Part shown: positions 16,132 to 25,608 of the stretch, in pieces | Position numbering within the stretch: the stretch's first letter is position 1 | How the letters are laid out: each line of letters opens with the position of its first letter | Assembly: GCF_011065935.2 (NCBI RefSeq) | Contig: NZ_JAAMNH020000001.1 | Location: 827,001 to 891,000, forward strand | Direction of reading: 5' to 3' | DNA: 64,000 bases | DNA from: Clostridium estertheticum | GTDB lineage: Bacteria > Bacillota > Clostridia > Clostridiales > Clostridiaceae | Position numbers and translations under genes: made by a program | Notes under the pieces: generated by a model | What the model saw: only the letters and a program-made list of their open reading frames with translations | Told to the model about the DNA's origin: nothing | Databases searched by the model: none

Positions 16132-17259
16132 ATGAAAAAAACATTAGTAACAGTTGCCTGTGCATTAACAGTAATAAGCACACTTTCATTTGCAGCAGGC
16201 AATATAAGACTAGCAGGGTTTGGTGGAGTGGATGTTGTTTCAGCAGCTACTACAACAACGCCAACAACACCAACAACACCAACAACGCCAGTAAAACCAT
16301 CTACACCTGCACAAACCACTACATTTAGTGCATCTTTGACTTCATTAAACATAACCCATATAATTACATTTGGCTCATATTGGGATGATGTTAAACGTCT
16401 ACAGAATTCTCTTAACACTGTTGGGTACAAGCTTAATGTTGACGGTATCTTTGGAAAAACTACTCAAACTGCCGTAATGAATTATCAAGGGAAAAATAGT
16501 CTTTGGGCTGATGGAATAGTAGGTCCAATTACTGCTGCAAGCTTAAATGCAAAAGTAGCTGCACTAAAACCAACTGTGCCAACAACTGCAGTAACTCCAA
16601 AAGCTATAAAGGTTTATCAAGGATTAGGACATAATGTAGCATTTAGAAATGGTCCTGGCGCTGACAGTGAAAAAGTACCGGTTTATAGTTTTACCGTTGG
16701 TATGGCAGATGTTAACTTTGATGCGGATGGAAGAATTCTAAGTGCATATTTAGATGCATATGAAGTTTCCACTCCAAATTATGATGGTGCATCAATGCCG
16801 CATTTTTCAGGATGGCCTAATACACCAGGATATAATGTAACAGACCATGATACAGATAAAGTAACGGGTGTATCTAAAAACACACTAGAATCAGCAACTG
16901 CTGAAGTCAACGGATGGCAAACGAAACGTCAACGTGGAGATGCTTATGGTATGAATGCAGCTAATGAGTGGTATAAGCAAATGGATTTCTACCAAACATT
17001 CTTTGTTGGTAAAACTATCCCTGAATTAGAAGCATGGTTTGCAAAGAATACAACTGCAGCTGGTCGTCCAATAAAAGCTACTACAACCAAGCAAGACGAA
17101 CTTGATAAATTAGCTAAACTTACTGTCAAAGAAAAGGCTGACCTTGCAGATGTGGTTTCCGGTGCTACTATGTCACTTAAAGATCCTCATGGAGATTTCT
17201 TAGGTGCGATTCAAGATGCCTATAAGAATCGTGTTGAAGTAGTTATACCAGTTAAATAA
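16132..17259 (+). CDS. Exported peptidoglycan-binding protein with FMN-attachment-like motif
   Basis: About 375 residues. A signal peptide (MKKTLVTVACALTVI...AAG) is followed by a Thr/Pro linker (TTPTTPTTP, about 40-62), a PG_binding_1 domain (about 80-140: DDVKRLQNSLNTVGY, VDGIFGKTTQTAVMNYQ), a second linker, and a C-terminal domain ending DVVSGATMSLKD. DxxSGAT is the sequence to which ApbE attaches FMN through Thr (here Thr346) in NqrC/RnfG/FMN-bind proteins. I infer a wall-bound extracellular flavoprotein. The second of two adjacent ATGs suits the ribosome-site spacing better. Monocistronic, with strong terminators after it. Confidence 0.75.
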   Translation: MKKTLVTVACALTVISTLSFAAGNIRLAGFGGVDVVSAATTTTPTTPTTPTTPVKPSTPAQTTTFSASLTSLNITHIITFGSYWDDVKRLQNSLNTVGYKLNVDGIFGKTTQTAVMNYQGKNSLWADGIVGPITAASLNAKVAALKPTVPTTAVTPKAIKVYQGLGHNVAFRNGPGADSEKVPVYSFTVGMADVNFDADGRILSAYLDAYEVSTPNYDGASMPHFSGWPNTPGYNVTDHDTDKVTGVSKNTLESATAEVNGWQTKRQRGDAYGMNAANEWYKQMDFYQTFFVGKTIPELEAWFAKNTTAAGRPIKATTTKQDELDKLAKLTVKEKADLADVVSGATMSLKDPHGDFLGAIQDAYKNRVEVVIPVK

Positions 17260-17303
17260 GTCTTTATAAAGTTATCCTTTTAGATATAGATTAAGTATAT
17301 TAA

Positions 17304-17367
17304 TCAACCCCCATCTCCAGCTTCCTTGTATACACAGGGAAAGAGGGAGACGGGGGTTGATTTCTTT
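17304..17367 (+). terminator. Long terminator hairpin
   Basis: TCAACCCCC-TCTCC pairs with GGGAGA-GGGGGTTGA across about 25 bases, then TTTCTTT. Terminates the exported flavoprotein gene. Confidence 0.8.
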
Positions 17368-17384
17368 ACAACTAACCTTGGATG

Positions 17385-17431
17385 AAAAAATGGCGTCTTC
17401 TTATCTTAGTATAAGAAGACGCCATTCTTTT
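17385..17431. terminator. Bidirectional terminator
   Basis: GGCGTCTTCTTAT/ATAAGAAGACGCC, perfect 13-bp stem with AAAAAA before and TTCTTTT after. It can end transcription from both sides, including the convergent ftsH gene. Confidence 0.85.
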
Positions 17432-17489
17432 GCACCCCTAACGTAAAGCCGTTAAGCATAGCGGAGAACATTTTATTACCTGCTATAAA

Positions 17490-19289
17490 TTAGCTTCTTG
17501 CAAATATTTCTTGGAAATCCACTGCTTCAAGCTTCTCTCGTACTAAAAGCTCTTCCGCAACAGCATTAAGTTTACTCCTGTTTTCAGTTAGAAGTGTCAA
17601 TGCTTTTTTATATGCTTCATCTATAAGTTTTTTTATTTCTAAATCTATTTTGTTTAGAGTTTCTTCACTAAAGCTTTTACTTTTACCCATGTCTCTTCCA
17701 AGAAATACCTCATCACTACCTGAACCAAAAGCAATCGGTCCAAGGGTATCACTCATGCCATAATCCATTACCATTTTTCTTGCGATTGTTGTTGCTCTTT
17801 CAATATCATTGCTTGCACCAGTACTTATATCTCCAATAACTAGTTTTTCGGCAACTCTACCACCTAATAGTCCCACAATTTCCTCTTCAAGTCTTGACTT
17901 AGACATGTATGATCTGTCCTCATCTGGAAGACGCATAGTATATCCGCCAGCCATTCCTCTTGGAACTATACTTATCTGGTGAACAGGATCCGACATTGGA
18001 AGTAAATTCATTACAATTGCATGGCCTGCTTCATGATACGCTGTGAGCCTTCTATCGGCCTCAATTATAACTCTGCTTTTCTTTTCAGGTCCAGCAATTA
18101 TTCTTGTAACTGCTTCTTCAAGTTCATTCATTCCAATAAGTTTTTTATCTTTTCGTACAGCTAAAAGTGCTGATTCATTCATTAAGTTTTCAATATCTGC
18201 ACCTGTAAATCCAGGTGTCCTTTTCGCAAGCACACTAAGTTTAACTTCTGGTGCAAGATGCTTATTTTTTGAATGTACTGCCAAAATTTCTTCTCTACCC
18301 TTTGCATCAGGAACACCAACAAGTATTTGTCTATCAAATCTACCTGGTCTTAGTAGTGCTGGGTCAAGTACATCTGCTCTATTTGTAGCTGCAATCATTA
18401 TTATTCCTTCATTTTCTCCAAAACCATCCATCTCAACTAACAGTTGGTTTAATGTTTGTTCTCGTTCATCATTTCCTCCACCAACTCCTGCACCTCTTTG
18501 TCTCCCTACAGCGTCAATTTCATCTATAAAAATTATACAAGGCGAGTTCTTTTTCGCCTGCTCAAATAAATCTCGCACTCGGGAGGCTCCCACACCGACA
18601 AACATTTCTACAAAATCTGAACCTGATATGCTGAAAAATGGGACTCCGGCCTCTCCTGAAATAGCTCTTGCAAGAAGTGTCTTACCAGTTCCAGGCGGTC
18701 CTATTAGTAAAACTCCCTTTGGTATACGCGCACCCATTTCTATATATATTTTAGGTTGTTTTAGGAAATCGACTATCTCTGCAAGCTCAGCTTTTTCTTC
18801 ATCTGCTCCAGCAACATCATTAAAACTAACTTTTTTCTTATCAGGATCTACAAGTTTCGCTTTACTTTTACCAAAATTCATTACACCACCGCTTCCACCG
18901 GCGCCCTTCGATTGTTTCATGAATATAAACACAAAACCTACAAGCATTAATATGAATAGTAAATTGGGCAAAATTTGCAACCACATTGACATACTGGATG
19001 GTGCTACGTATGTTTCCTGAATAGTTGGATTCTTTGGATGAGCGTTAATAAACTGAAATAATCTAGCGGATGGAACGATGGTTTTATATGTAGTTCCATC
19101 TACTAAAGTTCCAGAAACTGACATCTGATCTTCTTGAACCACGAAGCTTTTTATAGTATTATTTGTCCAATCATTCTGAAATTGATTAAAATTAATAATT
19201 GTTGAATTCTGATTTGGTTTAGCAAGCATAAATACTGCAATAATAACAAAAATTATAGCCCAAACAGCAATACTTGATTTCTTTTTCAT
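17490..19289 (-). CDS. ftsH: ATP-dependent zinc metalloprotease FtsH
   Basis: 599 residues: N-terminal helix (about 8-23), extracytoplasmic domain, second helix (about 104-124), and an AAA+ domain with Walker A GPPGTGKT (197-204), Walker B IIFIDEID and SRH (TNRADVLDPALLRPGRFDR). The M41 protease has zinc motif HEAGH (419-423). It degrades misfolded or regulatory membrane proteins as a hexamer. The C-terminal tail after the protease is short, as in many clostridial copies. AGAGAGGTG precedes the start. It stands alone rather than beside tilS/hpt, so it may be a second ftsH of the genome; that is inference. Confidence 0.97.
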   Translation of the reverse strand: MKKKSSIAVWAIIFVIIAVFMLAKPNQNSTIINFNQFQNDWTNNTIKSFVVQEDQMSVSGTLVDGTTYKTIVPSARLFQFINAHPKNPTIQETYVAPSSMSMWLQILPNLLFILMLVGFVFIFMKQSKGAGGSGGVMNFGKSKAKLVDPDKKKVSFNDVAGADEEKAELAEIVDFLKQPKIYIEMGARIPKGVLLIGPPGTGKTLLARAISGEAGVPFFSISGSDFVEMFVGVGASRVRDLFEQAKKNSPCIIFIDEIDAVGRQRGAGVGGGNDEREQTLNQLLVEMDGFGENEGIIMIAATNRADVLDPALLRPGRFDRQILVGVPDAKGREEILAVHSKNKHLAPEVKLSVLAKRTPGFTGADIENLMNESALLAVRKDKKLIGMNELEEAVTRIIAGPEKKSRVIIEADRRLTAYHEAGHAIVMNLLPMSDPVHQISIVPRGMAGGYTMRLPDEDRSYMSKSRLEEEIVGLLGGRVAEKLVIGDISTGASNDIERATTIARKMVMDYGMSDTLGPIAFGSGSDEVFLGRDMGKSKSFSEETLNKIDLEIKKLIDEAYKKALTLLTENRSKLNAVAEELLVREKLEAVDFQEIFARS

Positions 19290-19429
19290 CAGAGAACACC
19301 TCTCTTTCTCAATATATATTTAACTTTTTTAAGTTCTTTACGTTCTTAGTATTTCACTTATTATAAATGAGAGTATATCATAGCTAATAATAAAACACAA
19401 CAGTTTCAAAACTATTTTGTTCAGTTATG

Positions 19430-19458
19430 TTGAAAAGATGTTTACACTGTGTTATATT
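19430..19458 (+). promoter_or_regulatory. Promoter of the TetR-type gene
   Basis: TTGAAA, a 17-bp spacer and TATATT lie 30 bp upstream of ATG 19488. The region also separates this gene from the divergent ftsH. Confidence 0.6.
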
Positions 19459-19487
19459 TATGGAAAACAGAGAATGGAGGCAAGGGG

Positions 19488-20126
19488 ATGGATATAATAA
19501 ATAAATCCGATTTCATTAAAAATTTTGAAGGAAAAGTCCCAGGTAAGATAGGAAGACCTGTAGATAAACTGCGGGATTTTGCCATTCTAAAAGCTGCTTT
19601 GGAGCTCGTTGCGGAGCAGGGGTATGATTCGGTTACCATGGATTCTATTGCACTAAGGGCTCATGCAGGAAAAGCTACCTTATATCGTAGATGGAAATCT
19701 AAACCGTATCTTATAGCAGAAGCCATAAAATCCATGATGCCTTGTGAGCAGAAGGTTGATACGCAGCGCTGTGGAGATAATTTAAGAGATTATTTGTGTG
19801 AATCACTTAGCATATATTTTGGGATAAGAGACCAGGTTAGGCAAAAGGTAATGCTGTCCATCGCAACAGCAATAAGCAGAGATAAATTATTATCTGAAGT
19901 GATTCACTTGGATTGTATAACCAATCAAACCTGTATATTTAGTGATGCCATAGAATGTAGCATCAATAAGAAATTAGACAAGGCGCAATTGAAACTTCTG
20001 GCAGATGTGGGCCCAGCGTTATTATTTTATCAGCTCATAATTACTGGCAAACCCATTAAAATGGCCTATGTAGAACATATAGTTGATCATTTGATAATGC
20101 CACTTATCGAACTGAATAAAAAATGA
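19488..20126 (+). CDS. TetR/AcrR-family transcriptional regulator
   Basis: About 212 residues. The N-terminal helix-turn-helix (AILKAALELVAEQGYDSVTM then SIALRAHAGKATLYRRW) is typical of TetR, and the preceding GRPVDKLRD is a common lead-in. ATG 19488 is chosen over the frame's opening at 19449 because GGAGG lies 7-8 bases before it. The helical C-terminal ligand domain gives no clue to the inducer. It could control itself or the APC permease downstream (opposite strand); neither is shown. Confidence 0.9.
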   Translation: MDIINKSDFIKNFEGKVPGKIGRPVDKLRDFAILKAALELVAEQGYDSVTMDSIALRAHAGKATLYRRWKSKPYLIAEAIKSMMPCEQKVDTQRCGDNLRDYLCESLSIYFGIRDQVRQKVMLSIATAISRDKLLSEVIHLDCITNQTCIFSDAIECSINKKLDKAQLKLLADVGPALLFYQLIITGKPIKMAYVEHIVDHLIMPLIELNKK

Positions 20127-20184
20127 AAAACTCCCTTTCAAGCAATTAAATTTGCAACCCGCAAGAAATAGTATTAATAATATA

Positions 20185-20213
20185 AAAAACACAAGGAACC
20201 CCTTGTGTTTTTC
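20185..20213. terminator. Terminator after the TetR-type gene
   Basis: AAAAACACAAGG/CCTTGTGTTTTT, symmetrical enough to work in both directions between the convergent genes. Confidence 0.85.
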
Positions 20214-20333
20214 TAAATATCCACTGTACTAATGAAATGGGGCTTTTATTTGTTCAAAATAAAAGAACCTATTCTCTATTTTAATATTATATCTAAATCA
20301 TATGGAGTGTACTTCCTATATAGTTTAATTTCC

Positions 20334-21785
20334 CTAAAGAACTTCCACTGATTCCGTTAAGCTATCAAAAGAACTATCACAATTTTCCACTGTTGAAATT
20401 AGCGGTGTAGTTATTTTTGAAAGTTCTATGTTTGTTCCAAAATCAGAGTATTTTTTCTTTGCAGAGAAATAAAATACTAGCCCTAGTGCGACCCATATAC
20501 CTACGATTGTCCATTCAGCAAAAATCATTCCAGGTAAATATAGCAGAAGCATTAATACTGTTAAAACTATTGCTGTGTATCCTACAAATATGTGGTTTTT
20601 TATCTTGTAAGGTCTGTTCATATCAGGATGTTTCTTTCTTAAAGCCACGAAGGACATAGCCACCATTGCATAAGCCATAACAATTCCGAAGCTACCTGCA
20701 TCAACCAGCCAAACCATCATACTCTTTCCAAAGAAAGGTGCGATAGTTGAAATACTGCCAATTAAAAGAATTGCATTTGATGGAGTATTATATTTCGGAT
20801 GTAATTTTCCAAGAGATCCTGGAAGCATTTTATTTTGAGCTAATGCATACATTGCTCGACTTCCTCCAATAAGGAATGCATTCCAACTGGAAATGATACC
20901 TGCCATACCTGCAACAATTAAAATCTTAGCAGCTAAATCACTACCACCAAACCCTATTTTCATTGCATCTGCTGTTACGAGTACAGATGACCTTATTTGC
21001 TGATCAGTCATTAAATAACCTACTGCGAAAATAATTAATACATACCATGCTACTGCCATAAATATAGACACCATGATGGTTTTACCAATCTTATCAAAAG
21101 GCAGATCGATTTCAGCTGCTGTTTGAGGAATTACATCAAAACCTATAAACATAAAGGGTGTTGCAATAGTAACAGTTAAGATGCCATTCCAACCATGTCT
21201 TAAAAGAGGTATTGAATTAGAAAGATGGCCAGTAATTGGAGCACTTGCAACTAATGCAATTCCAGCTAAAGCAATAATTACTACTAAAATTTTTTGTAAA
21301 AAAGCTGAGTCTTTCGTTCCGCGATAATTTATCATTGTAATAATAATGGAAATTATAACGCCTATTCCTACCCAACTACCATATACATCAAATCCTGCAA
21401 TCGTATACATATGACCTTGTAAAAAATTAGGCATTATATACTCAATTACATTAGGAAAAGCACAGGCTTCGAAAGCAACAACACCTACATATCCTAGTAT
21501 CAGAGCCCAAGTACATATAAAAGATCCATTTGACCCAAGTGCTTTATAACTAAATACAGTAGCCCCACCAGCATGGGGTAGCGCAGATGTAAGCTCTGCA
21601 TAAGCTAAACCTACAAAGATTATCATAATGCCGCTGATTCCAAATGCAATCATTGCTCCCAAAGTACCTGCCTTTTGAATCCATACGCCAGTTAAGATTA
21701 CCCATCCCCATCCAATCATTGCGCCAAATGCAAGGGCCAAAACATCCTTATTACTCAATACTCTTTTTAAATTGTTATTCTCCAT
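20334..21785 (-). CDS. APC-superfamily amino acid permease
   Basis: About 483 residues with 12 or so membrane helices. It starts with the APC signature region (DVLALAFGAMIGWGW) and includes AYAELTSALPHAGGATVFSYKALG in helices 2-3. It belongs to the amino acid-polyamine-organocation group; the substrate cannot be assigned. The frame opens at 21797, but ATG 21785 (MENNNLK) is preferred because GGGGTGGGG lies 6 bases upstream. Cationic or neutral amino acid uptake fits the peptide- and amino-acid-using setting. Confidence 0.9.
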   Translation of the reverse strand: MENNNLKRVLSNKDVLALAFGAMIGWGWVILTGVWIQKAGTLGAMIAFGISGIMIIFVGLAYAELTSALPHAGGATVFSYKALGSNGSFICTWALILGYVGVVAFEACAFPNVIEYIMPNFLQGHMYTIAGFDVYGSWVGIGVIISIIITMINYRGTKDSAFLQKILVVIIALAGIALVASAPITGHLSNSIPLLRHGWNGILTVTIATPFMFIGFDVIPQTAAEIDLPFDKIGKTIMVSIFMAVAWYVLIIFAVGYLMTDQQIRSSVLVTADAMKIGFGGSDLAAKILIVAGMAGIISSWNAFLIGGSRAMYALAQNKMLPGSLGKLHPKYNTPSNAILLIGSISTIAPFFGKSMMVWLVDAGSFGIVMAYAMVAMSFVALRKKHPDMNRPYKIKNHIFVGYTAIVLTVLMLLLYLPGMIFAEWTIVGIWVALGLVFYFSAKKKYSDFGTNIELSKITTPLISTVENCDSSFDSLTESVEVL

Positions 21786-22259
21786 TAAATACCCCACCCC
21801 ATTTTTATTTTAGGATAAATTGCGTTTTTATATAAATACTAATACTCTGAATATATGAAGCCTCCGTAATTATTTTACTAATATTTGACATTATATTCAA
21901 ATTATTCTTATCGTCATTTTGTCTCTATATGCCCAGTATTTAGACGTTATTCTGTATTTAATGATTGCGAAGATATTACTAAAGCATTATTTTGTAAAAA
22001 AATGCTTTAATTAGTGCTGTATATATATAATTTTCTTTAAATTGCCATCTTCATTAAATTCTAAAAAGATTTGTGATTATGGACTTAAATACTAGAATAA
22101 ATCTATGTAGCTAGCGTAGCACCCTATTGAATTGACAATTAATACATATGCTAGGGTGTTTTTGTGTTAATAGTATTGACAACAAATAATAGATTTGATA
22201 TCTTTTAATAAACGATATTAATAAATAAATAATATTAATAAAAAGAAAGTAGTGATTTT
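21786..22259. other. Intergenic region with a terminator-like hairpin
   Basis: No gene is visible. AAAGCATT/AATGCTTT at 21979-22009 forms a hairpin without a T-run. At 22111-22166 CACCCTA pairs with TAGGGTG across a long loop and is followed by TTTTTG, a terminator of a lost or untranslated plus-strand transcript. The remainder is A+T-rich; the esterase gene's weak ribosome site (AAAGTAGTG) is at the right end. Confidence 0.5.
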
Positions 22260-22904
22260 ATGAATATCAATTTAGAATATAATATTTCTCTTCCTTCTAA
22301 TTTGGAAGAAGGGAAAAAATATCCTGTTATTTACGCCATGCATGGTATGGGAAGCAATGAAAAAGATATTATTAGTACAATTGAAGAGCTTAAAGATGAT
22401 TTTATTATCATAGGGATTAGGGGTCCTCTAACCATGAAATCTGGTTTTGCTTATTTTACGATTAAAAGCTTTGGTAATCCTGATATTGTTTCTTTTGATG
22501 AAGTTATAGAGAAACTCGAGGTCATCATTGATAATTTCCTAAACAGGTACCCAATTGATTCCTCCAGACAGTTTTTATTTGGATTTAGTCAGGGTGCAAT
22601 TTTATCTATGACTCTAGCACTGAAAATGGGCAATAAAATTAAAGGTATAGTTGCATTAAGTGGCTATATTCCGAAACATGTTAAGGAAACTTATCCAATT
22701 AAAAATGTTCATGAGCTTTCTATTTTTATTGCTCACGGTGAGTTTGATCCAGTTTTTCCATTGAATATAGGAAAAGAAAACTATGAATTCTTCAAAGCAA
22801 GAAATGAGTTATTGAGTTTTAATTCATACCCAGTAGGTCATGAGATTTCATTAGAAGAAAAAAATGATTTTATTGCATGGCTACAACTTGAAAAGGTAAA
22901 GTAG
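22260..22904 (+). CDS. Alpha/beta-hydrolase, phospholipase/carboxylesterase type
   Basis: 214 residues with oxyanion region YAMHGMGSNE (about 22-32), nucleophile elbow GFSQGA (Ser about 116), an acid in HGEFDPVFP and a His in YPVGHEIS. This is the complete triad order of the Abhydrolase_2 esterase group. Probably cytoplasmic, as there is no signal peptide. The SRPBCC gene starts about 66 bp downstream on the same strand, suggesting joint transcription. Natural substrate unknown. Confidence 0.88.
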   Translation: MNINLEYNISLPSNLEEGKKYPVIYAMHGMGSNEKDIISTIEELKDDFIIIGIRGPLTMKSGFAYFTIKSFGNPDIVSFDEVIEKLEVIIDNFLNRYPIDSSRQFLFGFSQGAILSMTLALKMGNKIKGIVALSGYIPKHVKETYPIKNVHELSIFIAHGEFDPVFPLNIGKENYEFFKARNELLSFNSYPVGHEISLEEKNDFIAWLQLEKVK

Positions 22905-22970
22905 GTCCATGCAAATATTGTGGCACCGACGATTTCACTTAGAAGATATAAAATAGAAAGGGTGATAGAA

Positions 22971-23402
22971 ATGAATAACAAATATTCTTCAACAAGTATG
23001 GTGATGATTAAATCTCCTCTTAACAAAGTATGGGATGCTTTAATAAATCCGGAATTAGTAAAACAGTACTTTTTCGGTACAAATTTAGTTACTACATGGG
23101 AAGTTGGTTCTCCCATATTATTTAGAGGGCAGTGGGAAGGAGCAACCTACGAAGATAAAGGAGTGGTGCTCTCATTTATTACAATGGAATCTTTATCATA
23201 TAGTTATTGGAGTAGTTTTAGCGGTATTTCTGATATTGCTGAGTTGTACCAAATAATAAAGTTTTCTGTAGAAGCGGTTAGCGAAGGGGTGAATGTTACA
23301 ATATTTCAGTCAAATGTAGATACACAGGAGAGAGCCGAACAATCGGGACAGAACTGGAAAATGGTGCTTAATAGTTTAAAGGAATTGTTGGAAAATAATT
23401 AA
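22971..23402 (+). CDS. SRPBCC-fold protein, AHSA1/START-like
   Basis: 143 residues from ATG 22971 (AAAGGGTG 6 bases upstream); the frame's earlier ATG at 22920 has no ribosome site. SPLNKVWDALINPELVKQYFFG and a final helix WKMVLNSLKELLE are typical of the AHSA1-like branch, which binds hydrophobic ligands in a helix-grip cavity. Ligand unknown. It ends before the hairpin that is duplicated around the insertion element. Confidence 0.85.
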   Translation: MNNKYSSTSMVMIKSPLNKVWDALINPELVKQYFFGTNLVTTWEVGSPILFRGQWEGATYEDKGVVLSFITMESLSYSYWSSFSGISDIAELYQIIKFSVEAVSEGVNVTIFQSNVDTQERAEQSGQNWKMVLNSLKELLENN

Positions 23403-23456
23403 AGGTGACATACTTATTATTATCAAGCATAAAGGATTTTTGGATTTTTTAAAAAA

Positions 23457-23480
23457 AGATGCCACTTGCATGTGGCATCT
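23457..23480. repeat. Left copy of 24-bp direct repeat, a terminator hairpin
   Basis: Arms AGATGCCAC and GTGGCATCT around TTGCAT, preceded by an A-run. It is identical to 25088-25111 at the other end of the insertion element, so it reads as a target duplication. As a hairpin it terminates the SRPBCC gene. Confidence 0.85.
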
Positions 23481-25087
23481 CAGGTTGTTTACAAACCCAG
23501 TATAATTTTTTATTATACTGGGTTTTTTACGTGCAATTATGCGATAGCATTTTGAGATATGTACAAATTAGAAATAACTACTAAATTTTTAGTTAAAAAA
23601 TCAAAAAACATGGAAGATAGTAGTTTAGCTATCTTCTTCATGTTTTGCACTGCTGCTGTAAGCAGACACTGCTCTTGCACATTTTCTAATCCACGCATAT
23701 GGCAATAGCGAAGCCCGTGCAGCTGTTTTGAATCTGCAAAGCTTCGCTCTATAGTCTCTTTTCTTCTTTTATATATTTTTTTACCTTTATCAGTTTTGGT
23801 AAACTTTACTACATCTTCTTTATACGTTTCCCAAACATGCCTTCTAATAGTTTTAAACTTACTTTTATCAGAAAAACATTGAGCCCTATTTGGGCATTGC
23901 TCGCAGTCTTTTGCATTTCCAACATATTCTTTATATCCATCTCTTGTTGTAGTTTTATAATGCAAAGCCCTTAAGTCAGGGCATACGTATATATCTTGCT
24001 CTTTAACATATTGAAATTTATTCTTTGTGTACATTCCTTTTGTATGTGGAGACCTACGGTATCCCATTACGGATTTTAGTTCTCTCTCAAATAGTTCTTT
24101 GCATATAAGATTTGTAGCATACCCAGCATCAGCACCAACATATTTTGTACTAAAATTGAATTTTTTTATTTGCACATCCAATCTATCGATATAAGGGTCA
24201 ACATCATTTATGTTTCCAGGGGTAACATATACATCAGTAATTATATTATATTTGCTATCAACAGTTCTGTGATCTAAATATGAGAAGCCTTCCGGCTTAC
24301 CATCTCTCATCATATATCCACTATTGGGGTCAGTTGTACTAACTTTAATTTCTTTCATTTCTGGAACAACTTCTTTTTCCTTTAAAGGTTTTTTACCATG
24401 GTTTATTCTATCTTCTTCTACTGCTTTATTGAGTTCAGCTACATATTCTTTTGGTGTTTTTTCAACTTCAATTTTAACAAGCTTTCGCTTATTAGCATTT
24501 GCCTTTAGGTGTGTAGAATCTGTGTAAAGTATTTTTCCGGTTACCATATTAAGATTTATAGCTTTAAACACTATTTCGTCAAATATATTTTGAAACACAT
24601 CTGTCCCTTTAAAACGTCTACGCCTATTTTGACTAATTGTTGAGTGATCTGGAATAGTATCGGTAAGGTTTAATCCTAAAAACCATCTATAGGCAACATT
24701 CACTTCAACTTCCTTTACAAGTTGCCTTTCAGATCTTATTCCAAATAAGTACCCAATGAACAACATCTTAAAAAGTAAAATTGGGTCTATACCAGGTCTC
24801 CCATTATCTAGGCAGTAATATTTATGAGTCAATTCTTTTATAAAAGAGAAATCCACGTATTTATCTATATTTCTTAAAACATGGTCTTTAGGAACTAAAT
24901 TCTCTAAATAAACCATTTCAAGTTTTTGCTGTGTGAAGTTTTTTTCATTAATCATAATTCAGACCTCCGAATAAAGTTTGTATACTATATATATTCGACA
25001 TTCATGGTCCAAAATCCTTTTTGCCTATAAAAAAATATCCCAATTAAAAATTGGGATATTTAACATTTTATGTTTGTCAACAGTCTG
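23481..25087 (-). mobile_element. IS1182-family insertion sequence
   Basis: A 1607-bp element with imperfect terminal inverted repeats: the left begins CAGGTTGTTTACAAAC, and the right, read inward, begins CAGACTGTTGACAAAC (13 of 16 match). One transposase gene fills it. Near each end a hairpin with a T-run faces outward-in transcription: AACCCAGTATAAT/ATTATACTGGGTT plus T6 at 23495-23528, and an AATATCCCAATT stem at 25029-25062 with its T-run on the minus strand. These would shield the transposase from outside promoters. Intact and flanked by 24-bp direct repeats. Confidence 0.9.
23537..24955 (-). CDS. IS1182-family transposase
   Basis: 472 residues with N-terminal DUF772-type domain (HVLRNIDKYVDFSFI, GRPGIDPILLFKMLFIGYL) and DDE catalytic core: first Asp in YTDSTHLKANANK, second in GADAGYATN, Glu in ERSFADSKQLHGL. 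A Cys-rich insert (DCEQCPNRAQC) is typical of the family. Uninterrupted, so the element may be active. The start has AGGTCTG near it, a weak ribosome site. Confidence 0.95.
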   Translation of the reverse strand: MINEKNFTQQKLEMVYLENLVPKDHVLRNIDKYVDFSFIKELTHKYYCLDNGRPGIDPILLFKMLFIGYLFGIRSERQLVKEVEVNVAYRWFLGLNLTDTIPDHSTISQNRRRRFKGTDVFQNIFDEIVFKAINLNMVTGKILYTDSTHLKANANKRKLVKIEVEKTPKEYVAELNKAVEEDRINHGKKPLKEKEVVPEMKEIKVSTTDPNSGYMMRDGKPEGFSYLDHRTVDSKYNIITDVYVTPGNINDVDPYIDRLDVQIKKFNFSTKYVGADAGYATNLICKELFERELKSVMGYRRSPHTKGMYTKNKFQYVKEQDIYVCPDLRALHYKTTTRDGYKEYVGNAKDCEQCPNRAQCFSDKSKFKTIRRHVWETYKEDVVKFTKTDKGKKIYKRRKETIERSFADSKQLHGLRYCHMRGLENVQEQCLLTAAVQNMKKIAKLLSSMFFDFLTKNLVVISNLYISQNAIA

Positions 25088-25111
25088 AGATGCCACTTGC
25101 ATGTGGCATCT
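25088..25111. repeat. Right copy of 24-bp direct repeat, a terminator hairpin
   Basis: Identical to 23457-23480. It lies 5 bases beyond the stop of the minus-strand frame at 25117 and ends transcription from that side. Confidence 0.85.
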
Positions 25112-25116
25112 TATTT

Positions 25117-25608
25117 CTAATTAATTTTAGCATCAAATGCACCAGTTATATTCGTATATACACGGATTATTTCTATCTTTAAAATATCTGGTACAGATTT
25201 TATATTCGGAAATTCTAATGTTAAAACACCATATTTTTTACCTGTTAAGAGATCCTTCTCCTCATACCAGGACACCATATTTATTAAATAGCTATTGCCG
25301 TTGCTATCATATACATTTCCATTTACTTCTAGTGGTCTACTGTAGTCTTTATTGTTTAACATTTTTTCATCAGATATCTTTATTCCCAGTTGAAAAGCAT
25401 AGGCTTTTTTTTCGTCATTAACTAAATTTCTCTTACCATATAAATAATCAAAATGTAAGCTTGAATCATTTATGATTTTCTTATTCTTTAAATCCACTTC
25501 AATGTATTGCTTGTCTTTTGGCATAATATAGATTCCATCACACTTTAGTTGTAAGTGTTTTTTTTTAGCAGTTAAACTTATGATTTCTAGTAATGGAATA
25601 ATTATATA
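25117..25608 (-). pseudogene. C-terminal fragment of a DUF4179/DUF5643-type protein
   Basis: An open frame of 163 codons, stopped at its upstream end by TAG; the first ATG is internal at 25524. It contains LKCDGIYIMPKDKQYIEVDL followed by KNKKI, which parallels FTCNGLKYINKKDKHITIDL and KNKRI in the protein at 51076-52548. I therefore read it as the C-terminal domain of a truncated paralogue. No signal sequence, membrane helix or ribosome site is present. Translation from ATG 25524 as a 135-residue protein is possible but unsupported. Confidence 0.6.

Noticed and set aside
18043..19020. A 325-codon plus-strand open frame opposite ftsH
   Set aside because: Its composition (Ser/Pro/Ile runs) is that of an antisense shadow of the conserved AAA+ domain, and no ribosome site precedes it.
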